A stretch of 64,000 nucleotides of DNA from JAUJNH01 sp038253125 (lineage in GTDB: Bacteria; Actinomycetota; Acidimicrobiia; Acidimicrobiales; JAUJNH01). The position numbers were made by a program, and so were the translations under genes. Positions 6,646 through 15,467 of this stretch are shown here, one piece after another. Below the pieces are notes generated by a model. The model saw nothing but the letters and a program-made list of their open reading frames with translations. It did not search any database and was not told the DNA's origin. The stretch's first letter is position 1. Every line of letters starts with the position of its first letter. Location: contig JBBSHM010000003.1 of assembly GCA_038253125.1 (NCBI GenBank), forward strand, positions 1-64,000, written 5' to 3'.

Positions 6646-8628
6646 TCAGTCGTATGTGGCCTCGAGCCACCACCGGCCCTGGTCGCAGGCCAGGAGGAGG
6701 GCGGTTCCGTCGGAAGCGATGACCTGGATGCGGGCCAGGCGGGAAGCGGCGGCGGGATCCCACCAGCGCTCCTCGACCGGCCACGGGCCGGCCCAGCCGG
6801 ACACCTCCAGGGCGCGTGCCGACCATGTCACCCGGGACGGGGCGGCGCTGGCCAGGCCTCGGCCGGACACCAGGACCGGGGCGCCGGCGGCGTCGACCAC
6901 CTCGACCGGCTCCCGCTCGGGAGGCACCACGGCCGGCGGGGGCCCGGGGATGCAGCCTGGCCACGGTGGCACCTCGTCGGCGGCGGCACCTGTGATCCCC
7001 GCTCTGTCGGACCGCTCGGGCCCTGTGATCCCCGCTCTGTCGGGCCGCTCGGGCCCTGTGATCCCCGCTCCATGAGGCGGCTCTAGCTCTGGGCCGCGCT
7101 GGGGGCGGCGCACCACAGGTTCGGCCTCCTCGGGGCGTTCGGCCACCGGGCCCAGCTCGATGGCTGCCCTCTTCGCTTGGCCGCCGGGCTGGGCCGGCTC
7201 GCGCTGGTCACCCCACGGAACGAGGGTGGCGCGGGGCAGCGGGCCCCTCCCGCCTGAGAGCACGGCGGTAACCACCGCCGCCGGGCCCAGCAGGCCCTGA
7301 ACCCTGGCCAACGCCCGGGACGCCCGCTCGTCCGCCTCGGCGTCGCCACCCCAGAACCCCAGCTGGCGGCCACCACCAGGCACCACCTCCTCGGGCACCA
7401 GGCGCAGCAGCGTGAGGCCACCACCCTCAGCCCGGCCGCCGACATCCCCCAACTCGTGCCCTCCGCTCTGCTGGGCCGCTCGGGCCCTCTGCTCCCCGCT
7501 CTGCTCGGCCGCTCGGGCCCTGGTGGTGAGCCAGCCGTCCAGCTGCCAGCGCACCCGTTCGGCGGTGGCACCCGGGGTGAAGCGGCCCTCGTGGCGCCAC
7601 ACCCGGCTGAGGCGCTCGCCGTCGGTGGTGACGGCCTCGATGGTCAGCCGGGTGCAGGCCAGACCCTGGCGCTCGAGCCGGTCGTGCAGGTCGGCCGCCA
7701 GCGTGCGGGCGGCGAAGGCGGCGGTGTCGATACGGTCGGCCGGCGGGTCGAGGGCCACCTCGGCCACCAGGTCGGGAGGGGGGTCACGGGCGTCGAGCGG
7801 CCGGTCGTCGAGGCCGTTGGCCCGGCGCCAGGCCAGCCCTCCGGCAGCGCCGAAGCGAGCCATGACGTCGACCTCGGAGAGGGCGGCCACCGACCCGAGC
7901 GTCCGCAGACCCAGCCGCACCAGCAGCGACGCCAGATCAGGCGCCGCCCTGGCGGGCGCGCCGAGCGCGTCGCCCAGGGCGGACACGGGCAGATCGGCCA
8001 GGAAGGGCCGGGTGGCACCCGATGCCAGCACCAGGATCGGGGCACCCCCGGCCGTGGCCCGGGCCGCCAGCGAGGCGGCAAAGGCGCCGTCGGCCACCCC
8101 CGCCCCGATGTGGGCGGCGGCGCCGCCCAGAACCTCCTGGACCGCCGCCACCACCCGGGCGGCCAGGGGCTCGTCGCCGCCGAAGTAGCGCGACGGCCCC
8201 CGGGTGGCCATCGAGCACAGGCCGGGGCGGGTCAGCTCGATGCGGGGGGCGAAGGCCTCGATGGCGGCGACCACCGGCTCGAAGGCCCGGGCGTCGCGGG
8301 CCGGGTCATGGGCGAGGACGGCCAGGTGGGCACAGCGGGCCTCGGCGTCACGCCGACGCATGCCCCGGTGCACGGCCTCGGCCCGGGCCGCCGGCGTGCA
8401 CGCCACGATGCGCCCGGCGCGCAGGACGACCGCCGGCTCGTCGGCCGGCACCCCGGCCGCCACCAGCGGCCAGTCGGCGCACCACAGCGCCAAGGTCCGC
8501 ACCGCCGTCGCCCACGGCCTGATCGCAGAGGCGGGAGCGCCAGCGCCATCCGCGGGGTCGGTAGTGGACGAAGCCGCGGCGCGGCCCACGTACCCGGCCA
8601 GGGCGGCCGCCGCCGGGCCGTGGTCCAC
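6646..8628 (-). CDS. imuB: ImuB-like Y-family polymerase homologue (non-catalytic)
   Basis: A 660-residue protein of the DinB/UmuC superfamily, matching ImuB, the adaptor of the ImuA'-ImuB-DnaE2 mutasome. It begins with RTLALWCADWPLVAAG near residue 43. At the place of the catalytic SxDE of active Y-family enzymes it has CSMATRGPSRYF, so the acidic residues are missing, as in known ImuB proteins. A QLGFWG motif near residue 420 fits the beta-clamp-binding motif that ImuB uses to bring DnaE2 to the clamp. Two insertions coded by 33-bp repeats lie near residues 369-391 (AEQSGEQRARAAQQSG) and 519-546 (ITGPERPDRAG). The GTG start immediately follows the imuA' stop with no gap, so the two are translated together behind a LexA box at 9587. 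Confidence 0.9.
   Translation of the reverse strand: MDHGPAAAALAGYVGRAAASSTTDPADGAGAPASAIRPWATAVRTLALWCADWPLVAAGVPADEPAVVLRAGRIVACTPAARAEAVHRGMRRRDAEARCAHLAVLAHDPARDARAFEPVVAAIEAFAPRIELTRPGLCSMATRGPSRYFGGDEPLAARVVAAVQEVLGGAAAHIGAGVADGAFAASLAARATAGGAPILVLASGATRPFLADLPVSALGDALGAPARAAPDLASLLVRLGLRTLGSVAALSEVDVMARFGAAGGLAWRRANGLDDRPLDARDPPPDLVAEVALDPPADRIDTAAFAARTLAADLHDRLERQGLACTRLTIEAVTTDGERLSRVWRHEGRFTPGATAERVRWQLDGWLTTRARAAEQSGEQRARAAQQSGGHELGDVGGRAEGGGLTLLRLVPEEVVPGGGRQLGFWGGDAEADERASRALARVQGLLGPAAVVTAVLSGGRGPLPRATLVPWGDQREPAQPGGQAKRAAIELGPVAERPEEAEPVVRRPQRGPELEPPHGAGITGPERPDRAGITGPERSDRAGITGAAADEVPPWPGCIPGPPPAVVPPEREPVEVVDAAGAPVLVSGRGLASAAPSRVTWSARALEVSGWAGPWPVEERWWDPAAASRLARIQVIASDGTALLLACDQGRWWLEATYD
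6992..7070. repeat. 33-bp tandem repeat, copies in imuB 3' part
   Basis: Two full 33-bp units (6992-7024 and 7025-7057) and a partial third. The core on the plus strand is GGGCCGCTCGGGCCC preceded by ATCCCCGCTCTG. On the coding strand it is read as ITGPERPDRAG per unit. Confidence 0.9.
7456..7521. repeat. 33-bp tandem repeat, copies in imuB middle
   Basis: Two 33-bp units (7456-7488 and 7489-7521) of the same family as at 6992-7070, but read in a different frame, giving ARAAQQSG and ARAAEQSG type peptides. Confidence 0.85.
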
Positions 8629-9573
8629 CTAGCCGCCCAACCCTCTGCGCCGCCCGTCGCCGTGTTCTGCCCGGACAGGAACCGTAGCCTTGGCACCACC
8701 TTCTGCCCGGGCAGCCGTGGCGCCGTTCTGCCCGGGCCGGAACCGTCGTCCTGGCAGCACGTTCTGCCCGGGCAGCGGTGGCTCGACCACGGCCACCCCG
8801 TCGTAGCCGGGGAGCCACAGGTGCACCGACCGCTCGCGGCTGGCGGCGCCCCGTCCGGTGGCGGCCACCTTGACCTGGCGGGCCTGGAGGAAACCGTGGC
8901 CGGCCTCGACGCCGTGCCAGGTGGCCGCCACCACCCGCAGCCGCAGGTCGGCCCCCTCCACCCACGACGCACCGGCCGGGAGCAGGGGGATGAGCACGCT
9001 GCCCCGCTCCCGGGCCCGGGCGACCAGGCGGCGGGCGTCGGGAGCCCGAAGGCCGGGAGGCACGGCCGCCACCACCAGGTCGATCCCGTCGAGCAGGGCC
9101 GCCACCACCGTGGGCCAGTGGCCCAGGACGGCGGCGTCGGGAACCAGGGCCAGCCGCTCCAGCGCCACGCCCAGGTGGGCGGCCGCCGGGGCGTGGGCCG
9201 CAGGCAGGCCGACGACCGCCGCCCACGAGCCGGCCTGGGTGGCGGCGGCCACGAGGGCGAAGGCCAGGCTGGTGGCCCCGAGCCCCGACCCGCCCGCCAC
9301 GGTGGCGGTGGACCCCCGGCGCAAACCCTCAGGTCCTGAGGGCAGGGTTCCCCGCTCCGAGGGGCCGCTCGGGCCCAGGATCCCCCGCTCTGAGGGGCCG
9401 CTCGGGCCCAGGATCCCGGCGAGGGCGGGGAGGATCGGGAGGGTCTGATCCCGGGCCAGGGTGATGGGCGCCACCCGCTCGGCCAGCGCCCGCAGGCCCG
9501 CGGCCTGAACAGCCCGGCCCGAGCCACCGTCGTCATCCGGGCCGACTAGCGGCCGGTTGAGCGCCACGACCAT
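8629..9573 (-). CDS. imuA': ImuA'-like RecA-fold mutasome protein
   Basis: A 314-residue protein with weak RecA-type ATPase architecture, placed directly upstream of imuB and behind an SOS box, as in mycobacterial imuA'-imuB. A degenerate P-loop (GGSGLGATS) lies near residues 94-102, followed by hydrophobic strands (WAAVVGLPA, DLVVAAVPPG). In mycobacteria ImuA' binds ImuB and is needed for damage-induced mutagenesis. Two 33-bp repeat units at residues about 54-76 encode ILGPSGPSERG twice, just before the P-loop. The C-terminal 45 residues (LPGQNVLPGRRFRPGQN) come from a second repeat family. The ATG lies 13 nt from the LexA box. The stop TAG is followed immediately by the imuB GTG. Confidence 0.8.
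   Translation of the reverse strand: MVVALNRPLVGPDDDGGSGRAVQAAGLRALAERVAPITLARDQTLPILPALAGILGPSGPSERGILGPSGPSERGTLPSGPEGLRRGSTATVAGGSGLGATSLAFALVAAATQAGSWAAVVGLPAAHAPAAAHLGVALERLALVPDAAVLGHWPTVVAALLDGIDLVVAAVPPGLRAPDARRLVARARERGSVLIPLLPAGASWVEGADLRLRVVAATWHGVEAGHGFLQARQVKVAATGRGAASRERSVHLWLPGYDGVAVVEPPLPGQNVLPGRRFRPGQNGATAARAEGGAKATVPVRAEHGDGRRRGLGG
8664..8776. repeat. TTCTGCCCGGGCAG repeat cluster in imuA' 3' end
   Basis: Four copies of TTCTGCCCGG(G/A)C with intervening GGAACCGT...CCTGGCAGCAC segments. GCCCGGGC is self-complementary. The spacing segments resemble those inside the palindromic elements at 4669 and 35734 (for example CCTGGC-AGCAC-TTCT), so this may be a diverged cluster of the same family, now coding. 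Confidence 0.65.
9345..9410. repeat. 33-bp tandem repeat in imuA'
   Basis: Two 33-bp units (9345-9377 and 9378-9410) and a partial third, with the same GGGGCCGCTCGGGCCC core as the copies in imuB. Here the coding frame is the third possible one, giving ILGPSGPSERG per unit. Confidence 0.9.
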
Positions 9574-9586
9574 GGCCTCATCGTAG

Positions 9587-9600
9587 CGAACGTGTGTTCG
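9587..9600. promoter_or_regulatory. LexA (SOS) box upstream of imuA'-imuB
   Basis: CGAACGTGTGTTCG matches the CGAAC-N4-GTTCG actinobacterial SOS box and differs from the dnaE2 box by one base in the spacer. It ends 13 nt before the imuA' ATG on the minus strand. Confidence 0.9.
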
Positions 9601-9613
9601 TGACGCTCAGGTG

Positions 9614-10024
9614 TCAGCCCACGAGCTCGTGCTCCACACCGAGGGCGACGTAGGTGGCCGAGGCTCGACGGTCACGGGTCAGCAGCATCAGCCCGTGGTG
9701 CTTCGATGCGGCTCCGACCAGGGCGTCGTACACGTTGCCGCCCGCCACACCGAGGGCGGGCAGCTGGACGAGGAGGGCGGCGGCCGCCTCGCCGGGCAGG
9801 AAGGCAGCGATGGGGAAGCTCCGGCGCAGGATCTCCCCGACCACCTCGGGGCTTCGACGGGCCGGAGCGGGAAGTCTGGTGAGAACGGAGTACGTCTCAA
9901 AGGCGGCATGCCCGGCCAGGCCGAGCCGCCGTCCGGCCATGGCCACCCGGACCGCCTCGTGATGTTCATGGTCCTCGACGACGAGGGCGACGGCAAGGCT
10001 GGTGTCGACGAGGGCGGGCGCCAC
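9614..10024 (-). CDS. vapC: PIN-domain toxin VapC
   Basis: A 136-residue PIN-domain ribonuclease. The four conserved acidic residues are visible: Asp7 in LVDTS, Glu43 in AFETYS, Asp100 in VYDALV and Asp118 in TRDRR. VapC toxins cut RNA, often tRNA or rRNA, with Mg2+, and are held inactive by VapB. The GTG start at 10024 is 3 nt downstream of the vapB stop, the normal antitoxin-first order. All catalytic residues are kept, so the toxin is probably active. Confidence 0.92.
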   Translation of the reverse strand: MAPALVDTSLAVALVVEDHEHHEAVRVAMAGRRLGLAGHAAFETYSVLTRLPAPARRSPEVVGEILRRSFPIAAFLPGEAAAALLVQLPALGVAGGNVYDALVGAASKHHGLMLLTRDRRASATYVALGVEHELVG

Positions 10025-10027
10025 GTC

Positions 10028-10261
10028 CTAACGCTGGTCGCCGTCACGCAGGGCCTGCACCAGAGCGTCGTCCACGGCCGCTCCGGCCGCCGGTATGACC
10101 AGGCGACCGTCCTGTTCGACGACTCCCCCGGCCGCGACCGGTTCGATCCTGATGCCGTTGCCATCGATCGTCATCTCGACCTCACCAGGGGCCAGGCCGA
10201 CCCTGTCCCGTAGCGGCTTGGGGATGACCAGCCGTCCGACCCGATCTATCGTCGCCCTCAT
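10028..10261 (-). CDS. vapB: AbrB-type antitoxin VapB
   Basis: A 77-residue protein with an N-terminal swapped-hairpin AbrB DNA-binding domain (MRATIDRVGRLVIPKPLRDR) and a C-terminal part expected to bind VapC. The family commonly begins exactly at MRATID, so the ATG at 10261 is preferred over an upstream ATG at 10288. An array of GGT-containing repeats lies immediately upstream and is the likely autoregulatory operator. Confidence 0.9.
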   Translation of the reverse strand: MRATIDRVGRLVIPKPLRDRVGLAPGEVEMTIDGNGIRIEPVAAGGVVEQDGRLVIPAAGAAVDDALVQALRDGDQR

Positions 10262-10272
10262 GCCATGAGGAT

Positions 10273-10309
10273 ACCAGATTGGTGGCAACTAGATGGTAAC
10301 GAGATGGTA
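10273..10309. promoter_or_regulatory. Candidate VapB operator
   Basis: ACCAGATTGGT (10273-10283) is an inverted repeat, and AGATGGTA occurs twice 11 bp apart (10291-10298, 10302-10309), one helical turn. The array sits 12-48 bp upstream of the vapB ATG. Repeat spacing and position suit binding of VapB or VapBC to its own promoter; this is inference. Confidence 0.6.
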
Positions 10310-10376
10310 GACGGCGATTCGTCAGCCAGGATGTCCGCCAGCTGCGAGGAGCCGGAACCGGAAATCCCTGAGCTGC

Positions 10377-11648
10377 TCAGGCGGCGGTCAGCGCCGCCTC
10401 GAGCACCGGGTCGGGCTGCAGAGCCACCGCCGGGGCGTCGCCGCCCTGGCCGGCCAGGGCGGCCGGCAGCAGGGCCACGGCCACGGCTACGGCGGCGGCG
10501 GCGCCGCCCCCGCCGAGGGCGACCTGGGCCCCGAAGCGCTGCACCACCCAGCCGACCAGAGGGGCGCCCACCGGCGTGGTGCCGAGGAAGACCATGGTGT
10601 AGAGCGCCATCACCCGCCCCCTCACCTCACCGGCGGCGACCAGCTGCACCCGGGCGTTGGCGGTGGAGAAGAAGGCGATGCCGGCGGCGCCCGCCAGGGC
10701 GAGGAGGGGCAGGACCAGCACGAGCGAGGTGGTCGCCGCCGCCGCCGCCAGCAGCAGGCCGGACGCCAGTCCGGCGACCAGCAGCACCCGGTCGGTGGGG
10801 CGGCGCCGGCCGGCCACCAGGAGGGCGCCCACGACCGAGCCGAACGCCATCGTGGCGGTCAGGGCCGAGAACAGGGCCGAACCGCCGCCGTAGGAGCGCT
10901 CGGCCAGCACCGGCAGGACGATCGGGAAGTTGAACGAGAGGAACGAGACCGCTCCGACCAGGAGGAGCGTGCGCCGCAGCACCGGCTCGCCCCAGACGTA
11001 GCGCAGGCCCTCGCGCACCTGGCCCCGGCCGGGCCGGGGGCGCGCCGACGGCCGCAGCTCCTCGACCCGCATGCGGCGGTAGGCCTCGATGACGGCCAGG
11101 AACGAGACTGCGTTCACCACGAAGCACCAACCGCCGCCGACCAGGGCGAGGAGCCCGGCGGCCACGGCGGGCCCGACGATCCGACTGGCGTTGAACAGGG
11201 CGGAGTTGAGCCCGATGGCGTTGGGCAGCTGCTCGGGCCCCACCAGCTCGTTGACAAAGGCCTGCCGGGTGGGGATCTCGACGGCGCTGCCCATCCCGGA
11301 GGCGAAGGCGAGCAGGCCGAGGAGCCACACCCGCTCCGAGCCCAGCAGGGTCACCGCCGCGAGCAGGGCGGCGACGACGGCGAGTGAGGCGTTGGCGGCG
11401 ATCAGCAGTCGTCGCTTGTCGAACCGGTCGGCGAGCAGGCCGCCGAACGGGCCGGCGAGGAGCATGGGGAGCAGCGAGAGGGCGGTGATGACCCCGAGGG
11501 CGACGGCTGAGTCGGTGAGCCGGTACACAACCCAGCTGAGCGCCACCACCTGGCACGCCGTGCCCGACAGAGAGACCAGCTGGCCCAGGTAGAACAGGCG
11601 GTAGTTCCGGCTGCGGAACGAGCCGAAGGTGCGCGAGGCGGTCGACAT
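10377..11648 (-). CDS. MFS exporter (EntS / MFS_3 type)
   Basis: A 423-residue major facilitator with about 12 hydrophobic segments. The N-terminus FGSFRSRNYRLFYLGQLVSL is the usual start of the MFS_3 group (EntS, macrolide and tetracycline efflux-like). GGLLADRFDKRRLL between segments 2 and 3 is the MFS motif A. A central charged loop (VEELRPSARPRPGRG) separates the two halves. Substrate cannot be read from sequence; drug or siderophore export is typical. A perfect palindrome CAGTTAACTG sits 8 bp upstream. A single-gene unit. Confidence 0.88.
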   Translation of the reverse strand: MSTASRTFGSFRSRNYRLFYLGQLVSLSGTACQVVALSWVVYRLTDSAVALGVITALSLLPMLLAGPFGGLLADRFDKRRLLIAANASLAVVAALLAAVTLLGSERVWLLGLLAFASGMGSAVEIPTRQAFVNELVGPEQLPNAIGLNSALFNASRIVGPAVAAGLLALVGGGWCFVVNAVSFLAVIEAYRRMRVEELRPSARPRPGRGQVREGLRYVWGEPVLRRTLLLVGAVSFLSFNFPIVLPVLAERSYGGGSALFSALTATMAFGSVVGALLVAGRRRPTDRVLLVAGLASGLLLAAAAATTSLVLVLPLLALAGAAGIAFFSTANARVQLVAAGEVRGRVMALYTMVFLGTTPVGAPLVGWVVQRFGAQVALGGGGAAAAVAVAVALLPAALAGQGGDAPAVALQPDPVLEAALTAA

Positions 11649-11655
11649 GCTTGCT

Positions 11656-11665
11656 CAGTTAACTG
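11656..11665. promoter_or_regulatory. Palindrome before MFS exporter
   Basis: CAGTTAACTG is a perfect 10-bp palindrome in a locally AT-richer stretch, starting 8 bp upstream of the MFS ATG. It could be an operator for a repressor of the exporter, but no regulator gene is adjacent. Confidence 0.35.
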
Positions 11666-11713
11666 CTTAGCACAGCAAAGTGTTCCGGCAGAGCCTTCAG
11701 CTCGGCCAGGGCA

Positions 11714-12025
11714 TCAGCCGAAGGTCTTGGGCTCCACGCCTTGGACGTAGTGGGTGAACAGGCCGCGCACGATGTCGGCCATGCCTTCGCTGGTGCCGAA
11801 GGGCTCGAGCTCGACGGTGACCTGGTTGCCGTAGACGTGGACCGCCACCACCCCCCCGTGCTCGAACAGGCGCCGGGCCAGAACGTCGGGCGGCCGGTCA
11901 CCGGAGCAGTCCTCGAGCGAGCGGTACCGCTCGTGGCCCATGCCGGTGAGCGGACGGTTCACCTCGAAGCGGGTGACGCCGACGCGTCCGGTGGGCTTCT
12001 CGGTGACGGCGACTGACTGTCCCAT
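11714..12025 (-). CDS. Small Nfu-N-like conserved protein
   Basis: A 103-residue protein containing VTRFEVNRPLTGMGHERYRS, then DVLARRLFEHGGVVAVHVYGNQVTVEL. This pattern of a strand with an Asn-Arg-Pro, a short helix ending in ARxLFE, then a hydrophobic strand and a NQVTV strand resembles the N-terminal domain of NifU/Nfu-type iron-sulfur scaffold proteins. The CxxC of a full Nfu protein is absent, so an Fe-S carrier role is not supported. It is divergent from the AI-2E permease at 12064, with 38 bp between the starts. Confidence 0.6.
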   Translation of the reverse strand: MGQSVAVTEKPTGRVGVTRFEVNRPLTGMGHERYRSLEDCSGDRPPDVLARRLFEHGGVVAVHVYGNQVTVELEPFGTSEGMADIVRGLFTHYVQGVEPKTFG

Positions 12026-12063
12026 CGAGAGTTGAACCTAGACCGTCGGTACGCTGAGCCGCC

Positions 12064-13329
12064 ATGTCCGACGCCGCGGGGTCAAGACGCGAGCGGGTGC
12101 CGTGGCGCACCATCCTCGCCGTGCTGTTCGTGGTGGTGGCCTCGGCCTTCGCCGTCCTCACCCTGCAGCGCCTAGGGCGGATCATCACGTGGTTCGTGGT
12201 GGCAGCCTTCTTCGCCGCCATCCTCAACCCGGCCGTTGACTTCCTGAGCCACCGGCTGCGGCTGCCTCGGGTGCTGGCCACCCTCGTGGTGTTCCTCCTC
12301 GGGATGGCGGCCATGGCGGCGATGCTCTACGCCTTCATCCGGCCCCTGGTCGACCAGGCGTACCAGTTCTCCGACAACCTGCCGACCTACGTGGCGGAGG
12401 CCAGGGCCGGACGAGGCCCGGTGGGCGACCTCGTCCAGCGCTACCACCTGGACACCTACGTCGAGCGCAACCAGGCCAAGCTGCGGGCCGCCGTCACCGG
12501 GGCGGGCGGACCGGTGGCCAAGGTCGCCTCGGGGATCTTCAGCACCGTCGCCGCCGTCGTCACCATCCTGGTGCTGATCTTCCTGATGCTCCTGGAGGGA
12601 CCGAAGGTCATCGCCGGGCTCCTCCACCTCATTCCCCCACGCCACCGCGACCGGGTCCGCCGCGTGACCCGTGACAGCAACCGGGCCATCACCGGCTACA
12701 TGTTCGGCAACCTGGCCATCAGCGTCATCGCCGGCATCGCCACCTATCTGGTGCTGTGGCCGCTCGGCGTGCCGTTCCGTGGCGTCCTCGCCCTGTGGGT
12801 GGCCTTCGCTGACCTCATCCCGCTCGTCGGGGCCACCCTCGGTGCTGCGGTGGTCAGCGCCGTGGCCTTTCTCGACACGCCCCGCACCGGCCTCATCATC
12901 GTGATCTTCTTCATCGTCTACCAGCAGTTCGAGAACCACGTGCTGCAGGTCTCCATCATGAGCCGCACGGTCGACCTGAACCCCCTGGCCGTGCTGGCCA
13001 GCGTGCTGGTCGGGGTCCAGCTGTTCGGGCTGCTGGGCGCCCTCCTGGCCATCCCGGCCGGCGGCGTGCTGCAGGTCATCTGCCGGGACATCTACGACAC
13101 CAACCTCGGCATGCTGAAGGAGGATCCGACCCTGGGCAGCGACGAGGTGCCCGTCTCCCAGGTGCAGGCCCAGGAGGCGGCCGAAGCGGCCACCGCCGCC
13201 GACCAGGGTCACGAGCGGGCCATGCCGGCCGCGCCCGAGGTCGAGGCCGAGGTCGGAGCGTCGCCGCCCGGGCCGTCGGCCGCACCGGTCCTGGGCCCGC
13301 CCGCACCGGACCCGGCCACCAGGACGTGA
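12064..13329 (+). CDS. AI-2E family (PerM/YdiK-type) transporter
   Basis: A 421-residue permease with about eight membrane segments in the order usual for the AI-2E family: two near the N-terminus (RTILAVLFVVVASAFAVLTL; a second near residue 40), a soluble middle region, then a cluster of segments around residues 160-345. The conserved GxxxGLLGALLAIP motif is present as LFGLLGALLAIPAGGVLQV. The C-terminal 70 residues are a proline/alanine/acidic cytoplasmic tail. Family members export autoinducer-2 or act as cation-coupled transporters; substrate here is unknown. Its stop overlaps the GTG of the next gene (GTGA), so it heads a three-gene operon with the arginine dihydrolase pair. Confidence 0.88.
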   Translation: MSDAAGSRRERVPWRTILAVLFVVVASAFAVLTLQRLGRIITWFVVAAFFAAILNPAVDFLSHRLRLPRVLATLVVFLLGMAAMAAMLYAFIRPLVDQAYQFSDNLPTYVAEARAGRGPVGDLVQRYHLDTYVERNQAKLRAAVTGAGGPVAKVASGIFSTVAAVVTILVLIFLMLLEGPKVIAGLLHLIPPRHRDRVRRVTRDSNRAITGYMFGNLAISVIAGIATYLVLWPLGVPFRGVLALWVAFADLIPLVGATLGAAVVSAVAFLDTPRTGLIIVIFFIVYQQFENHVLQVSIMSRTVDLNPLAVLASVLVGVQLFGLLGALLAIPAGGVLQVICRDIYDTNLGMLKEDPTLGSDEVPVSQVQAQEAAEAATAADQGHERAMPAAPEVEAEVGASPPGPSAAPVLGPPAPDPATRT

Positions 13330-13580
13330 CGCCTGCTCGGGCCACACTCGAGCTGGAAGGCCACATCATCGACTCGCTGCTCCTGGCCAAGGTGCTCGAC
13401 CAGATCGTGGACGACGGCGCCGACTACGGGATCGTCGAGGTGGTCATCGGCCGGGCCCGCAGCGACCCCAGCCGGGCCGTGCTGGCCCTCACCCACCCAC
13501 GGGGCGTCGCCGCCCTCGACGACCTCTGCGACCGCCTGGCCGCCCACGGCGCCCTTCGCGCTCCGGGCGCCGGTGGGTGA
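13326..13580 (+). CDS. Stand-alone LOR/SDH (TIGR00300 N-terminal) domain protein
   Basis: An 84-residue protein matching the small LOR/SDH conserved domain: TLELEGHIIDSLLLAKVLDQI, then DDGADYGIVEVVIGRARSDP, and a final helix. In ArgZ/AgrE-type arginine-guanidine-removing enzymes this domain follows the arginine dihydrolase domain in one chain and precedes an ornithine-cyclodeaminase-like part. Here it is a separate gene placed before the dihydrolase. The GTG overlaps the AI-2E stop, and its own stop lies inside the start of the next gene (8-nt overlap), so all three are coupled. Its role, structural or regulatory, is not known. Confidence 0.75.
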   Translation: MTPARATLELEGHIIDSLLLAKVLDQIVDDGADYGIVEVVIGRARSDPSRAVLALTHPRGVAALDDLCDRLAAHGALRAPGAGG

Positions 13581-14388
13581 GGAGCTGGCCTGGGGCCGCC
13601 GCTTCCTGCTGTGCTCTCCCGACCACTTCAGCGTCGCCTATGAGATCAACCCCTGGATGTCAACCGAGGTGCCGGTAGACCGTGACCGGGCCCAGGCCCA
13701 GTGGCACGGCCTCGCCGCCGCCCTGCAGCAGGCGGGGGCCACGGTCGAGCTGCAGCCCGCCGACCCGTCGGTGCCCGACCTCGTCTTCACCGCCAACGCC
13801 GGGATCGTCCGGGGGCGCACCTTCGTCCCGTCGCAGTTCCGCCACCCCGAGCGCCAGGCCGAGACGCCGCTCGACATCGCATGGTTCGAAGCGGCCGGCT
13901 ACGAGGTGCGCCAACTGGTCGGCGGCGTGGGCCACGAGGGGGCGGGTGACGCCCTGCCCTTCGGACCGGTCCTGGTCTCGGGCTACCGGTTCCGCAGCGA
14001 CGCCGCCGCCCACAGCCAGCTGTCGACGCTGCTCGGCATCGCCGTGCGCCCGATCGAGCTGGTTGACCCCCGCTACTACCACCTCGACATCACGTTCTGC
14101 CCGCTCGACTCGACCCGAGCCCTGGTGTGGCCCGGCGCCTGGGACTCCTACGGCTGCACGGTCATGCAGGCCCTGGTGCCTGAGCCGCTCGTCCTCGAAG
14201 CCGACGAGGCGGCGGGGTTCGTGGCCAACTCCGTCGTCGTCGGCCGAACCGTCCTGATGCCCAGCTGCCCATCCCGGGTGGGCCGCCAGCTCGAGGCGTG
14301 GGGCTTCACCCCGGTCGAGGTGGATGTCAGCGAGTTCCGCAAGGCCGGCGGCGGCTGTCGCTGCCTAACCCTCGCCCTGGACACATAG
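13573..14388 (+). CDS. Arginine dihydrolase (ArgZ/AgrE N-terminal-type amidinotransferase fold)
   Basis: A 271-residue protein of the guanidine-modifying (DDAH/amidinotransferase) superfamily. The start RFLLCSPDHFSVAYEINPWM is characteristic of the ArgZ/AgrE group. FTANAG (Asn75), GHEGAGD (Glu122), YYHLDITFCPLD (His170) and GGGCRCLTL (Cys264) give the expected catalytic layout, with a thiol nucleophile, a general-acid His and an acidic residue. Known ArgZ enzymes turn arginine into ornithine, CO2 and two ammonia. The C-terminal LOR and cyclodeaminase parts of the fused enzymes are missing; a LOR/SDH domain is encoded by the overlapping upstream gene instead. Assignment to arginine dihydrolase over DDAH rests on the N-terminal motif and partner. 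Confidence 0.82.
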   Translation: MGEELAWGRRFLLCSPDHFSVAYEINPWMSTEVPVDRDRAQAQWHGLAAALQQAGATVELQPADPSVPDLVFTANAGIVRGRTFVPSQFRHPERQAETPLDIAWFEAAGYEVRQLVGGVGHEGAGDALPFGPVLVSGYRFRSDAAAHSQLSTLLGIAVRPIELVDPRYYHLDITFCPLDSTRALVWPGAWDSYGCTVMQALVPEPLVLEADEAAGFVANSVVVGRTVLMPSCPSRVGRQLEAWGFTPVEVDVSEFRKAGGGCRCLTLALDT

Positions 14389-14449
14389 AGCTGGACAGAC
14401 AGCTATGCACCGCTGGTTGCGGCGCCCCCTGTGGCGGGCGGGCGCGGAC

Positions 14450-15463
<1,014 letters not shown>

Positions 15464-15467
15464 CGGG

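Noticed and set aside
11714..12025. Nfu iron-sulfur scaffold
   Set aside because: The CxxC cluster motif is missing; only the N-terminal-like fold is suggested.
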